Positions 34,835 through 47,600 of a stretch of DNA of 64,000 bases are shown in pieces. The stretch comes from Holtermannia corniformis. Taxonomy: Eukaryota > Basidiomycota > Tremellomycetes > Holtermanniales. A model generated the notes under the pieces. That model ran no database searches, was not told where the DNA came from, and saw nothing but the letters and a program-made list of their open reading frames with translations. The first letter of the stretch is position 1, and every line of letters starts with the position of its first letter. The stretch lies in assembly GCA_001599935.1 (NCBI GenBank), contig BCIJ01000020.1:319377-383376 (forward strand). Direction: 5' to 3'. Made by a program: the position numbers and the translations under genes.

Positions 34835-37175
34835 ATGGCAGCAACAGCAGTACCCGAGATCGCAACAGTCGATCTGCTGACAGTGCAAGAGAAACTCCTG
34901 CTCGCTCAAGCAGTGTACAAGCTCGGCGCCGTCAACTGGGCAGGCGTCAGTAAACTGCTGCTCGCCCACCCGTGTTGCGTGAACCGACCACACGAGCTGT
35001 TCAGTCTCGAGGTGCGTTCACGATCCAGCGCAAGTATGGCGAGGCGGAGCTGATGGCACGACCAGGCGTGCGAAAAGAGCTATGTGGCGCTCATGGCTTC
35101 GATCGGGCAGAATGTGTGCGTGTTTGCTCGGTCGACCGATTGTGACGGCGAATCAAGGCTGATGCAGCTACAGACCAGCAGAAGACGCGATGAAACCGCA
35201 GGGTATGTTTTATCCCTCGACGTGTTTGAATCCTGATAACTCACGCCTCACAGCCAGAGTCCACCTCAAGCTCGCACAAACATTCTACATCCAACGGATG
35301 CAAGAGCTCAAAGACGCGATCGAGCTCCAGGAATCCAAGTTTCAGTCCGTCCACCTCTTTCTCTGCGCATGGGTCGCTAACGCGCCTACAGAATCCTCAT
35401 GACCGAGATCAAGGCTCTGCGCGCCGGCACGTTGACGGACGAGTTGGTGCACGAACTCCGGGTCGTGCTGGGGACCCAGTATGGCAACGAATTGGTGGAC
35501 AGTTGGGTGCCCGAGGTGGCGGATGTGGTCGCTGCGACCCAAGATCAAGTCGAAGAACGCGTGCCGGTCGAGCAAGCAGACGAGGCCAACGAGGCGAAAC
35601 AGGCCGACGCGAGTGTGGATGTGGAGATGGAGGATGCTGTGCAGGACAAGGTGCAGCAAGACGAGGCCGTGGCAGAAGCAACGCTACCCGTCGCCAAGGC
35701 CGAGTCGGTGGCAGCAGAGGATCTAGACGAACCGGAAGCGGAGGAACCAGCAAAAGAACCATCCCCCACGCCAACACCAGCCGCCGTTCCCGCTCAAACA
35801 TCAACACCCGCTCGCCGACCGGCTTCCACACGCCGGTCAACCGTCGCCAAAGCCAGTTCCCCACCACCACCTACCGCGGCCGCGCCATCGCCCGAACTCT
35901 CACCCGCGCCAGGTTCAGACCTCTCGCCCGTCCCGTCCCCTTCACCCGCCAAAGACGAACCGACGACCACGCGCGGGACCAAGCGCAAATCAAGACCATC
36001 AAGCAAAGCGGCCGCTAGCGCTGTCAAGCTGCGTGCACCCCGCGCAGCGCCCTCACCGGCATCGACCAACGTTCCAGAGAGTGAGATGACGAGCGATGAC
36101 GAGGCTGCGCCTGCGACGCGCGCGAGTACGCGAGGCGGCGCGAGGAAAAAGGCCAAACACGGTCAAGCCCAGGTCTCGTCCCCTCCGCCTGCGTCAAAGC
36201 GCGCTGCTTCGGTCTCGTCGCAGGGCACGGGCGCTGAAGACGTGCAGACGCCGACGGCCGCGCGGGCGAGTCGACGCGCGGCAAAGGACCGGAAACAGGT
36301 CGAGTCGGGTCCAGCGTCAAAGCTGTCAATCGTCAGCACCGAGCCCGAACCCGATCCAGCCACGACCGATCACGAGAACGAGGTCGACGCTGAAGCCGAA
36401 GCCGAGACGGAGCCTGAGAAACCGACGACGGCGACGCGGAAAAAGGCAGCGGCGGCGGTCCCAACGCGCACGAGCAATCGGAGGGAATCGGCGCGAGGTG
36501 CGTGTCGGCCTTTTGACTGGGCCGGCGTTAACGACTCGCTGACAGGGACTTCTCCGGCCTCTAGTCGCACAAAGGGACGACGATGAGGCTGAGGCCGGGA
36601 CGGGGACGGGCAGGGGGCGTGGGCGTGGGACGGCATCGGTATCCGCTACGCCTGATCTAGGTCCATCTGACTGCTAAGAACCGCCACGACACGCTGCTGA
36701 TGCCTCTGCAGCGGAACCAACCAAGCGCTCCTCGCGCCAGCGCCAGCACCAGCACCAGCGCGACACGTCGCCGCGCGACAGCAAAGCCATGCAGAAACTC
36801 ATCTACTCGCTCTACGACACGATCGCCCAACACCGCAACGGCAACCTGTTCCTGAACCCGATCAAGCACTCGGACGCGCCAGACTACTACGAGATCATCA
36901 AGCGCCCGATGGAGCTCAAGACGATCCGCAGTCGGATCCGCGACGGGTTGATTACGAGCGTCGAGGAGTTTGAGAGGGATCTGCTGCTGATGCTGTCGTG
37001 CGTTGGATTCGGCTCGTCGACGACGGCGGCGGCGCTGACGGACACGTCGAACAGCAACGCAATGATGTATAACCCACCCGGATCGCACGTGTATGAAAAG
37101 GCGCAAGAGATGCTAGAGGAGAGCGAGGGGACAATGACCCAGTTCAAGAGCTTGCAGCACCATGTGCAGCGCTAG
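34835..37175 (+). CDS. Bromodomain protein, BRD8/Bdc1-like (NuA4-type) subunit
   Basis: Probable acetyl-lysine-binding subunit of a NuA4-type histone acetyltransferase complex. Eight exons, about 640 residues. The N-terminus has the BRD8-type SANT-like start LLTVQEKLLLAQAVYKLGAV then NWAGVSKLLLAHP, and a helical part (YIQRMQELKDAIELQESKF). The middle is long, low-complexity, Ala/Pro/Ser/Glu-rich with basic patches (TRGTKRKSRPSSKAA). The C-terminus is a bromodomain: KLIYSLYDTIAQHRNGNLFL, NPIKHSDAPDYYEIIKRPM, ELKTIRSRIRDG and NAMMYNPPGSHVYEKAQEM, with the acetyl-lysine Asn retained. The intron near 36506 uses the AG after CCTCT, because the earlier AG would bring a stop codon. It is tail-to-tail with the BTB gene (65 bp). 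Confidence 0.8.
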
Positions 37176-37239
37176 GTGCATAGCGTCAAGTCGTGCATAG
37201 CGTCATAGTCATATGTACAATGTCTGTCCATCAGTTGGC

Positions 37240-39098
37240 TCAGTTGAGCGTGACAAAGAGCCAGTATTTCTCCGTGCCGGTGGGGAACGAGTGTCGAGGC
37301 TGGAACATGCGGTCGAACACTTGGCGGCGGCGTCAGCGCGAGTGCGGCGAGGAGAGACGTACGGCTCATGACCCAGTTCTTGGCAGTGTTCTGGCATACG
37401 GTATGCGTGAGCAGCAACGATGGGTTGGTAGGGTACGTTTCGAGCATCCGCAGGCAGCTACCATGGCATCAGCGAGCTCGTATGACACGGTGGTGCTGAC
37501 GGACCGAAACGCGACGCTTGGCTGCGGTGAACCGAACCGACTGAGCGCAGCTTGCGCAAGGCGCCATTTGTCGTCGAGCAGGCGCTGGCACTGAGCCAAG
37601 TCTGGACATGAAGGGTGCTGACGGGTAGCATTCAGCTCCTGTAGCTCGCACCCGGCAACGCAACGCACACACTGGTATTCTCGTCGCACGTCTGTCACCT
37701 GCAACTTGACGAGCCGATCGAGAAACCAGTTGCGTCTACCGTCGCGTCGTCAGCGAACGTCGAGAGAGCAGAGACCAGCTGACCTCATCAACAGCTTCAT
37801 CCGCGTACGGTCCGACAAGGCTGCCATCTCGTCTTCATTCCATGCGCCGAGATCGAGAACAAAGCGCGAGGCTTCGCGGTACAGCTCGGCATTACTGTGC
37901 AGCTCGGCGACGCGCATGGCCTGGACAGGCTTGCCGGACGCATGCGTCATGAGGAAAGCGTGGGCTGCTTGGCGGAGCGAAGTGTTGAGGAGCCGGTCGG
38001 ATAGGGCGTAAAGCTGTGCGTGTCAGCGGCGACACGATCACGTCCGGTTTCCAACGAGAGACGGACCCCTTCGACGTTTGTCCATGTGATTTTGCATTCC
38101 AAACTGCATGAGGGTCGTCAGCGGTGCTCACCGCGCAGACATGGAACAGACTTTGGATAGATCCACCTGAGAAAGTCTTGGAAGATGACAGCGCGCTCCT
38201 CGACCAGGTTGACGACGGCCACAGCGCCCTCGGCATATCGCTTGGGCTTGCCAGCGGTCTGTGCTTTGAGGTTCCGCCTGGACCTCTTGCGCTTCCTTGC
38301 GCGGTCTGATACCATCTTGGACGCGGTCGTTGCCACTGCCGGTTGTGCTGCTGGCACCAGGAATGGGAGCTGCAGTAGCGTTGACGTGTCCACGGATGAT
38401 GTTGATGCACGAGCGGCCTCTAGACCCATGCAGTCGCCAGGTTCGGGATGACTGAGCACCTGTGAGGCCCCGAGATCGACCTCATCGACGGCGTCGTGGT
38501 AGACAGAATGCTCTTGGGCCGTCAACGGCGGGCTCTCCTCGACCAGCTGTAGCCCCTCGAGCGCGAGCGTTGGCGTCACGGCCTCTTCAGCGTGATCCGA
38601 CACACTCGACGGGTCTTGACCCAGTTCTGCTGGATCTGAAGTGAACGTGAACGCCGAACGCGGGGCGGAGACTGTCGAGCTAAAGGATGCGGGCCGAGGT
38701 CGGGTCGTCTCTGCCCACCTGTTCCAGCGTCAGCCTCGCCGACCGCTGACAGTTGATGCCAAGACGTACTCTCCGAGTAGCAAGGACGAGAAAAAGGGGC
38801 TGCCAAAGACCAAGACATCCTTGTGACACCAAAACTCGTTGTTGCCGACTAGCACTTTGACCGTGCCGGGCCAGCTCGCCGACTGCTTGAACGTCGAGTC
38901 GACTTCGATCTCTTGATTCAGCTCTTCTTCTTGCTCTTCGCCGTCCTCGTCCTCGGTCGAAGAGGACGAGCGTGAAGTGTCGTTTGGTGGAGGATGCCAG
39001 GTGGAGGATGTGGACGCCGGTGCGAGCTGTGGGTGAGCTGGCGAGCGCGGAGGGTTGCGGTTGATGAGGAGCTGGGACGGGTTGACGACTGTGCTCAT
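37240..39098 (-). CDS. BTB/POZ-domain protein with insertion inside the BTB fold
   Basis: The N-terminal half of a BTB domain (VKVLVGNNEFWCHKDVLVFG, then SPFFSSLLLGEWAE) is separated from the rest (AVIFQDFLRWIYPNLECKIT, then WTNVEGLYALSDRLLNTSL) by about 150 residues. That insert is low-complexity and ends in a basic cluster RARKRKRSRRNLK, a plausible nuclear signal. A helical BACK-like region (AFLMTHASGKPVQAMRVAEL) and a C-terminal Cys-containing part (CVRCVAGCELQELN) follow. The end is WVMSLFDRMFQPRHSFPTGT. This layout occurs in basidiomycete BTB proteins of unknown role. The ATG at 39098 is preferred; another in-frame ATG at 39212 would add 38 unconvincing residues. At least five short introns. 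Confidence 0.75.
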
Positions 39099-39255
39099 TG
39101 CGCCTTGTCTTTGGTTGGCATAGGTGAAGCAGACGGCCGCAGCTCCGAGGATGTTGGACAACCGCAGTGCCCCGCACAGACTGCGCCGAACGAGCCGCTC
39201 AACAGGATGCATGACAAAACGCTACAACTCGGATCACTACAACCTCACTGCCCTC

Positions 39256-39955
39256 TCAATCGAGATCAAACTCGTCCACACGGCGAGAAGGGCGCGGACC
39301 AGGCTGTCCAGTCGCCGATGGGACCGGTACAGCTCCAGCACCCCACAACTCGCCCTCCTCCCGCCCCATCCTCCGCGTCTTGTCAACGCGTCCTCGTGCC
39401 CAGTCGGCAGTGCGCGCTTCTTGCTTTGCACTCTTGCTGCCGCCAAACCACGAGCCGGAGGCCGGTTTCTTAGTACTTGGTACAAACTCGGTCGTCTCGG
39501 GCATCAGAAGGATATGGTAGACGTTGGGTAGCGGGTTGGACGACAGTAGCCAGTCTTCGAGAAGCGCCAGGTTGCGCAAGTTGGACTTGAACAGGTTGTC
39601 GAGAAAATCGCCGACAATTGGCACGACACCGCAGATGACGTCGATGAAGACGTTGAGCAGCTGCTCGAGTCAGCCGCAGATTCGTATCGAGAGGTAAACT
39701 CACCATCCACCCAAGGAGCTCCCAAGAGACGCCGAACAGGAACGAGAGGTACACTTGGTACAACTGCAGCACACCCGACACGATATCGCCATAGATCGGT
39801 ACGAGTGAGATCACATCGTCAAGACCGGCCTGTGAAAATGTCAGCGACAGGTCTTGGAGTCTCCCATCATAGCTCACCCTGAACGGTAGACCTAGGTCTG
39901 AGAGCAAGGGCGAGGCATCGAGCCAGAACGCAACTGTGCGGATGTGGTTGTACAA
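39256..39955 (-). CDS. DUF4112 membrane protein, 5' end unresolved
   Basis: Contains the DUF4112 core: FWLDASPLLSDLGLPFRAGL, DDVISLVPIYGDIVSGVLQL, then WELLGWMLLNVFIDVICGVV and PIVGDFLDNLFKSNLRNLAL. These are two hydrophobic hairpins with the family's Pro-x-x-Gly-Asp turns. A Ser/Lys-rich tail (KKPASGSWFGGSKSAKQEA) ends at 39256. Two introns are clear. No in-frame ATG precedes RLYNHIRTVAFWLD; a CTGAC...CAACAG splice-acceptor context just upstream suggests a further 5' exon I could not place. Function unknown for the family. Confidence 0.7.
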
Positions 39956-42199
39956 CCTGTTGAATACGCTACTGTCAGCGATTATTCTCGTCTTGATGAC
40001 AGGAATTGGAAGAGAGTTTAGGTGATCAGGTCGTATAAAACGAATAATTTTGTCTCCACCGCTCCAAAGTGGGGCAGGTCAGAGTCTAATTAAATAAGAC
40101 ATCATTTCGGGGAGATGCGGTTCCAGCTTTAGGATGGTCGGGAGCAAGACTGACAGTCTGGCATCGCTGGCGTTGCCACACCAAGAGCGAGAAGTAGGTT
40201 GCCTACAGCTGCTGCGTGTAACCTTCCAGTGTATGTCCTGTCCGTTCCAGTCTCCGTGCACAGCTGCGAAGAAACACGGTCCATCCTCCTCCAACGTCGG
40301 CTTGACGACATGCCTCAATCCTAGACATTAATTGTCTGTGCCTCTGACGCGGCAATATCCCAAGCTGACGAGGCTCCTGACTCGGAGGATCGCATTCGGC
40401 CATGTTCCGCGTGCCATGTGTTCATACCATGTATGGTCAGAAACGCATCAACATCGGGTGGGCATGAGATCGGCGACAGCCAGGCTAGTAGCTGCCACTG
40501 ACGACAACGCAGCATGCGGTTGTTGAGCAACAAGACGCACGAGCTGCGCCCAGCTCAACGTTTGGCATCCCTTCACAACTATGCCTCATGGCGAGCCGGC
40601 CACCCGAGGTATTCCGTTGACGGTCCGAGTCCTGTATTGCTAGACCAGGGCTCAAACCAGGGCTCAAATACACTCGTGAATCACAGCTATCGAACGGATA
40701 TATCAGAAGCACCGATATCCAGCTACGCCAAGACGCAAGTGCAGACGGATTGAGTCTGCCACACGGATCCTGGTTGAATGCCAGACAGACAGAGTGCGAA
40801 GTGCCACATGGTGCGCAGATCGCGACGCAAGTCATCGAACGCAAGAGGGAATCGTTTCAGACAATAAGTACTCACGCCTGTGCCTCCCTGTCTGTCTTGG
40901 GACGCGCAAGACCGAACCTAGGCGGCTTGTACGTCGCCTGGAACGCACCGAACCGCTGCGGGCGTGGATCGGTTCTGCTCTCTCGTCAGCACTAAACGTG
41001 ACGGATTCCCACTTGGTTCGCACGCACTCACCGCCGCTGCTGGGCCGCGTTTGGCCTGTAGCTCGAGAGGATTGGCCAGATGCTGCCCAAGAGACCCATG
41101 GCTGGTTGACGGTTGACGAGACGGTGGTGGGTTTGGGACGAGGACGCTCAGACCCAAGGCCCGCGTAAAGCCGTAACCCCCACAGTGGCAGGTGCGTATC
41201 GACCAGTGTACCGTGTTGCCGTACGGTGGTCCGGACGTATCTCATGCTATTCGTGAGCTGACAAGGACATCTTCGCTGCCATCGGCAAGCTGCCGTGACA
41301 GCCCACAACCCCGGAGCTCCTTCTGAAACGGTTTCTTACGCTTGTCCCTCGAATCGGCTTAGCCTGGGTATACCGGTTGGGTGCTTGGCGTGCTCAGTAT
41401 CAGTGTTCAGGGAAGAGCGGGGCGTAGATCTACCGTGGCAGGATAGCAATCATCAAGCCCGCACGGTACTGCTTGCGTGGCAGGACGGGTGGTGAGGTAA
41501 TGCGCAGCGACTGTGAACCGTCTATACATATGTACATGTGCAGTCCTCTATACACACAAGTGCCTTCATCATCACGACCTCAATCATCGTCCACCGTCTC
41601 CCTCCTCTTGGATACCGGCGCCCTCGAGGTCCACAGGTAGCAACGGTTCATACTGAACACTAGTACTGGTCTGCATTGGCGCCGTTACAGTTTAAGATCT
41701 TCACGCAGTAGCGAGATGACTGGTACGTCCCAATCTCGGACAGCTTGATCCTGCCGATCGTCATCGAGCAGACGATGAGTGTGTAGTGCGAAAGGCGTCA
41801 GCAGTGATCTCTTGGGATTCGGAAGCGATAGAGACTGTACGCACTGATATGACTGCATGTTTTTTGGGTGTAGCCGCTCTGATCAAGACACCTGCGAGTA
41901 TGGCTGTTGTGACGGAGGGTGACGGAGTTGTGAGCAGCCCGACCTCGGTGAGGCGAGGATCGCGCTTGCACGATGATCGTGGAAGGCAGGCGAGGTGTTG
42001 TTCCATTTGCCAGTTATCAACCTGGATCGGATCGATTGACTGGCTGTGTACAATTTCAAATCAGCAAGCCCAACGCTAATACACGTCAGCGCTGCAACCA
42101 AGCCAAGCACGAATCAGTTCCAAGCCGCCTGATAGGAACCGTACAATGCTGCATCCCTCTTATCGTACACGTCCACTCGACATCGCCATGCAAACCCGA
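39956..42199. other. 2.2 kb stretch without a convincing gene
   Basis: Several ORFs of 70-160 codons on both strands lack family motifs and overlap one another. It probably holds the first exon(s) and promoter of the DUF4112 gene. A short direct repeat (CAGGGCTCAAA twice, 40648-40672) is visible. A minus-strand ATG ORF at 41761-42006 has a short hydrophobic run but no recognisable family. No tRNA or rRNA signature found. Confidence 0.45.
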
Positions 42200-42729
42200 T
42201 CAAAACCCCTCTGGGTTCTCCCGCAGTGTCAACTGGCGCACCGTCAGTGATCTTCTTCTGCGTGGGACAGGGGCCACGACGCACCCTCGTCCATTTCGGG
42301 ACCTTGTGGGCTGATTTCCGGTAGCCGCGGTGATTGGGGCTGAAGACGGTGTACTTGTCTGGAAGGTATGTCAGCGTTCAGCCTAAGATTCGCTCTCAGC
42401 CGCGTGCTAACCTTTTGGCAGCATCTCGGCCTCGGTCGGTAATTGCAAGGCCTTTGTCTGTACGCAATGTCAGCTGCGTCTTTCGGGAGCAGAGGTATCT
42501 CGAGGAACATACCAAAGCTGCACACTCTACACCGCTCTCTCGCACAGCATCGATCACACTGTCGACCATCTTGAGCCGTTTCCGTTGGTTCGCCTTGCGA
42601 GTGGGTGAAAGCCGCCAAGGGCTCTTCCTACAGGGTGTCACTTGGCCGCATGGGTAGTGCGAACAGCAGCGAGACGTACCATAGCAGGCCTCCGCTTGCG
42701 ACTGCTGATTGCCTGAATGCGCCGAACAT
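42200..42729 (-). CDS. MRPL31: Mitochondrial large-subunit ribosomal protein mL60 (MRPL31)
   Basis: Small structural protein of the mitoribosome. Five exons separated by short introns give about 105 residues. MFGAFRQSAVASGGLLWKSP then WRLSPTRKANQRKRLKMVDS match the family N-terminus. VIDAVRESGVECAALTKALQ follows, then LPTEAEMLPKDKYTVFSPNH, RGYRKSAHKVPKWTRLTLRE and the typical ending NPEGF. The exons are too short to stand out singly, so the gene is easy to miss; the continuous family alignment across four splices is the evidence. It is divergent from MCR1 (208 bp between ATGs), another mitochondrial gene, so a shared promoter is likely. Confidence 0.92.
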
Positions 42730-42937
42730 GACTGGTGGTGAGGTCTCTGGCCACACACCAACTCGCTCTTGAAATCCCGAGGGGTTCAAGCGGCATTTGG
42801 GTAATGACGTGTCAATGCGGTCATTATCTTTTCCCGGTGTCCGGAACTCCGATCGGAGAATGACGTGAGCGAGCGCAAAAGAAGGCAGCAGCCATCGACA
42901 ATCTCCGTTAGACAACCTAGACACTAGATCAGCCACC

Positions 42938-44456
42938 ATGTTCGCATCAAGGGCAATCCCATCTCTCTCAAGGGCAGCGCGCTCAAGGGTACGTGTGCAG
43001 GCCAGGAGAAGCCGCAAGCGAAGGAGACTGAGCGACCGCACAGGTCCAGACTCGAGGCTACGCAGCGGCTGCTGGCGGTGGTGGCTCCAGTACGTGACTG
43101 CTGCAACAATGGTATATAGTACTGATAGCACGCAGACCTCCCTCTGATCCTCGGTGCCGTCGGCCTGGTACGTATGATCACCACCGATCCCGATTCACAG
43201 CTAACCCGATAGGCCGGTCTCGGCGGCTACGTCTACCTCGACCGTAACCCTTGTGCGTCCTTTGATCGCTGCAAACGACTCGCGATCTGCAACGCTGACG
43301 AGCGCTCACACAGCCGCCAAGGCTGCCGTCTCGGCCAACATTAACGAAGCAAAGGGTCACGCCAACGAGCTCAAGGACAAGGCCGAAGCCAAGCTCGGCT
43401 CAATCTCGCAAGAAAAGGCGGCAGCGGGCGGCGGCGAGCACGTCATCGGCTCGCTCATCAAGTGCGTTGGTGCCTCTGTACGGCCTGGCTGATACAACCA
43501 GGGACAAGTGGGTCGACTTTGAGCTTGAAAAGGTCGAGCAGTACAACCACAACTCTGCAATCTACCACTTCAAGCTGCCGACCGAGGACTCGGTCGCCGG
43601 ATTGAAGGTTGCGTCGGCTCTGCTCGTCAAGGCCTCGGACGCCAACCCGGTCGTTGACGACAAGGGCAAGCCCGTCATCCGGCCCTACACCCCGATCTCG
43701 GGTCCAGACGCCAAGGGCAAGCTCGAGCTCCTCGTCAAGACTTACCCTGTGCGTACTCTACCGCGTCCGTCCTCACAAACGCACACTGACCTCACCAGAC
43801 CGGCAAGCTCTCGCCCCACATTGCCGCCCTCAAGCCAGGCCAGACACTCGCGTTCAAGGGCCCGATCCAGAAATTCGTCTACCAGCCCAACGAGTTTGAC
43901 CACGGTTTGATGATTGCCGGTGGTTCCGGCGTCACCCCAATCTACCAGGTCGTCACCCACGCTCTCGGCTTGGCGGAAGACAAGGCCAAGTTTACAGTCT
44001 TGCTCTCAAACGTCTCGGAGAAGGACATTTGTGAGTCGGGCTGGGTGGTGCTGTGCAGCCATGGCTCAGCTGGATGTGTCTGGTCACGAACAGCACGAGA
44101 TCAAGTGCTGACGCCTTCCCTCAGTGCTCCGCAAAGAATTCGACGCGCTCCAAAAAGCCCACCCGGACCGCCTTAACGTAGTCTACGTGCTCGACAAGGC
44201 GCCCTGGGGCTGGAAGGGCGAGACCGGATACGTGAGCAAGCAGGTGATTGAAAAGTACCTGCCGAAATCGGGCAAGACCAAGGCGTTTGTCTGTGGGCCT
44301 CCTGGTCAGGTCAACTCGCTTGCCGGGCCCAAGGACGGTCCGCGCCAGGGACCGGTCGTGGGCATCTTGGAGGAGTTGAAGTTTGACAGCGATACGGTGA
44401 GTAGTGGCGGGTGACAAAGGGGAGACTGATGTGGTCTGTAGGTGTTCAAGTTCTGA
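42938..44456 (+). CDS. MCR1: Mitochondrial NADH-cytochrome b5 reductase
   Basis: FAD flavoprotein that passes electrons from NADH to cytochrome b5 or other acceptors; in yeast found in outer membrane and intermembrane space. The ATG has a strong context (CCACC ATG). Nine exons give about 350 residues. N-terminal presequence-like stretch MFASRAIPSLSRAARSR and a membrane segment LPLILGAVGLAGLGGYVYL. A helical linker (NINEAKGHANELKDKAEAKL) leads to the FAD domain (RPYTPISGPDAKGKLELLVK; FKGPIQKFVYQPNEFDHGLM). The NADH domain has GGSGVTPIYQVV and KAFVCGPPGQV. It ends SDTVFKF after a very short last exon. It converges with SF3B1 (155 bp). Confidence 0.95.
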
Positions 44457-44611
44457 GCTGCAAATGGGATGTGGAGTAGAATTAGAAATGGATGCAGTCC
44501 ATGTGCGACAGGACTGTGCTTGTCTTGAAGGAGATCGATCGGCGCGGGCCCACCCGATCGATATAATCTCATGCATGCAGCTCGTGACCCGAAACATCTC
44601 GATCCCGTACC

Positions 44612-47600
44612 CTAAATGAACATCTGCAGCGCATGCCGTGTGTAGTCTTGCCCGGCATCCAAGTCGGCCTGTGTGCCGAGAGCAGGGTAGAACGGTACGA
44701 GCGCGTCGGCCGCGCCGAGGTAGTTTGTGTCTGTGCTCGCGTCAGCATCGTCACAGTGTGCAGCGCAAGACTGACTGTAGATCCTCCAGTAGACCTCGCG
44801 AACTTTGCGCGAGGGATGGAACAAGCCTTGGAGCGTGTATGCCCTGCGCACGTTAGGATCGATGTGTGGGGAGAGAGGGAAAGACTCACATGATGACACC
44901 GGGACCCGCGCTCAGCCTGATGCCTTCGACGGCCTCGAGCACGTTGCCGAGTAAATGCGGTGACGTCTCGAGGACACACGGGTGCAGCAAGTTGAGGAAA
45001 TGCAGCATTGTGTCTTCGTGTCCGAGCCCCGCGCAGCCAATCGCCAAATGCTTGATAATGGCCGCGCCCGTCTGTCGGTGCACATGATCACGATCCGTCA
45101 TGGCGTCCTCGAGCAGACCGACGATCGAGTGCAGGTAGTGGGTCGACTTTTCACCGACGTATTCGAACAGGAACGCAAGCGCTTTCAAGCACCCGTTCCG
45201 GACGTTTAGTTCTGGCGTTCGGTATTCGTTCAAGATGGCCGGGATACATGTGAACGGCTCACACACTTCGGCGACAATGGCTGCATGGATCCATCAGTGA
45301 CTGTTCTCGAGCAGCGACCCGCACTCACCGATAGCAACGGTACTGCACACGCGCGATTGGCGCTCTTGCACCTTCAAGTTGGTCAACAGCACGCTGAGCA
45401 CATCCTGTGGACCGATAGCTTTGGCAATGTAACCAAACGAGTTGACGGCCGCTCGTCGAATCGCCTTCTTGTGCGCCTTCAATAAATCAAGCAACTCGAA
45501 ACAGATGCGCATCCACTCCTTGGCCGGGACCTGTTCGGGACCACGGTCGGCTGTGTTGCGTCAGCCCGTGCTGTCCAAGGGGCAGCGAATACGCACCGAT
45601 TCGACCAATGATGTTGATACACGCCTCTTGCACCTTTTCATGTCTGTTTCTCAAGATCGGGGTCATGCGCGGCACTATAGGTGTCAGCACAGACTTCGGC
45701 GTACAGCGGTACTTACAGAGATCCTTGATCGGCGGGTTCATCTGCGTCATGCCAACAACGTTGGCGATGGCTCCCTCGGCGGCAATAATACTGAACAAAG
45801 CGTCAGCACTGGTACTGACACGAGTCCCGCGACTCACCTGCCGAGCGTCTCGGGATACTCTTCACCCAGCTGCTCGAACAGCACGACACCCAGCTGGCTC
45901 AAGAGCTGCTCTTCGCCACAAGACTTGATCATGGGCGCAAGCTTTGTGGTGAGATCGGCCGCCTGCATGCGGACTTTGGCAGACTTGTTGGTCAAGCGCC
46001 AGAGGATGGTCGAGACAATCTGGGTCAAGTAGGGCTTGACGCGCCCGCCTGTGTCACGTCAGCCATGGATCTGTCGCATAGCAGACACTGCCACTCACCG
46101 AGCGCGTTGACAACGGCACTGAAGCCATCGAGCATGACCGTGTCCTCTGTGACCTGCTCCTGGAACGCATAGATGATACCATCGATCAAGAGCTCCTCGA
46201 GGCGCTCATCGATATCGGCCGCGCCAATGCTGCTGATGACGTTTGTGATTGTCTCCATGACCATGCGCCGGAACGGCTCGCTCTCGTCCTTCAAGTCATT
46301 CACGATCCGGCCGATAATCTGGGCAACCCCGCCCTTTTGCGCGAGCTCGACCGACGTGTCGACGAGCTGCTTGTAGTTGCGCTTGTCGAGGGCCATGCGG
46401 CGGACCCAGAACGCCTTGAAGAACTCGGGCAGGATCTCGTCGCGCACATAGGTCGGGGTGACGCCTTCGGTCGACGCACACTGCTTGACGACGAGAAGGA
46501 CGATGCGGCGCATCTCCTCGTCCGACGTTTGGAACTCGCGGATCAGGATCGGCATACACTCTTTGACGTAGTACCCGGCGTATTCCTGGTCCATGAGCGG
46601 GATGATGAATCCGATGGCTTTGAGGAAGGCGGCGAGAGTGCGGCCACGGTGCTGCCGGATACCAAGCCACAGCGGCTTGAGCACATTATCAAACGACTCG
46701 ATACCGTAGGGCGCCGCGGCCTCGGCCAGCGCGGCAAGAGCCTGAGCCGTCATCGTCTTGACCTTTTGCTGCTCGTCGTTCAGCCCGTTGGCGATCGCGT
46801 CGACGAGGTTGCGCAGGTGCGGCAGCACGGCGCAGCCCATCATGATGGCAATCTGCTGGATGATCCGGATACCCGTGTGGCGGGCCTGCCATGATTTCTT
46901 TGAACGACAGACGGCCTTGAGGAACGGCAGGAGCGATGGGATGCCGAGCGCCGAGGCCACGACGGAGAACGCGCGCGCGGTAGTGTTGCGCACGTATTCG
47001 TCGACGTGGTCGATATCAGGTCGCATGGTGGAGATCATGTGGGCGAGACCAGCCGCTTTTGACAGGTTGGAGATGATCTCGCGGCCTTCGACACGGGCAT
47101 AGTAGTCTTCGTCAATCAGGAGCGGCTCGATGACGACGAGGATCTTGTGCACGTAGGGTCGGACGAGGTCGTCGAGCTTGTACAGCACACGGTCAATCAC
47201 CTTGACGAGCAAGTGACGTTCCTGGTCTTCGAGCGTGCGCTCCATGAGCAACGGCAAGATCTTGTCGAACAGCGGACCGGCGCCAAACTCCCTCGCGCGG
47301 TCGGTAATCTGCCTCAGTGCACTCTTGCGCACCGGCGGCGTCCCGTTTTTTATCTTGAGCAGGAGCCGCATGATTTTACGCTCCTTGAGCTCGTCGACTG
47401 ATAGGCCGATGTCGGACGCCTCGCTGGCGTTCTCGCCCAGCACTTTGGCAAAGTACTGTGCGTCTTCGGCCTTGAAGAACGCCAGGCTGCCAATGCCCTC
47501 AATCTCGGTCGGCTCGTTGCCAGTGTAGCCACCGGCGGCGGCGACGGCCTTTGCGGCTTCACTGTCGGTTTGAGCGAGAAAGCCCTCGGTGTTGGACAGG

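Noticed and set aside
39099..39212. Alternative BTB protein start at 39212
   Set aside because: Adds 38 residues without homology-like character, in the short gap behind the DUF4112 gene; noted but not preferred.
40794..41308. Overlapping ORFs on both strands
   Set aside because: No family motifs, mutually overlapping, no promoter context; not called as genes.
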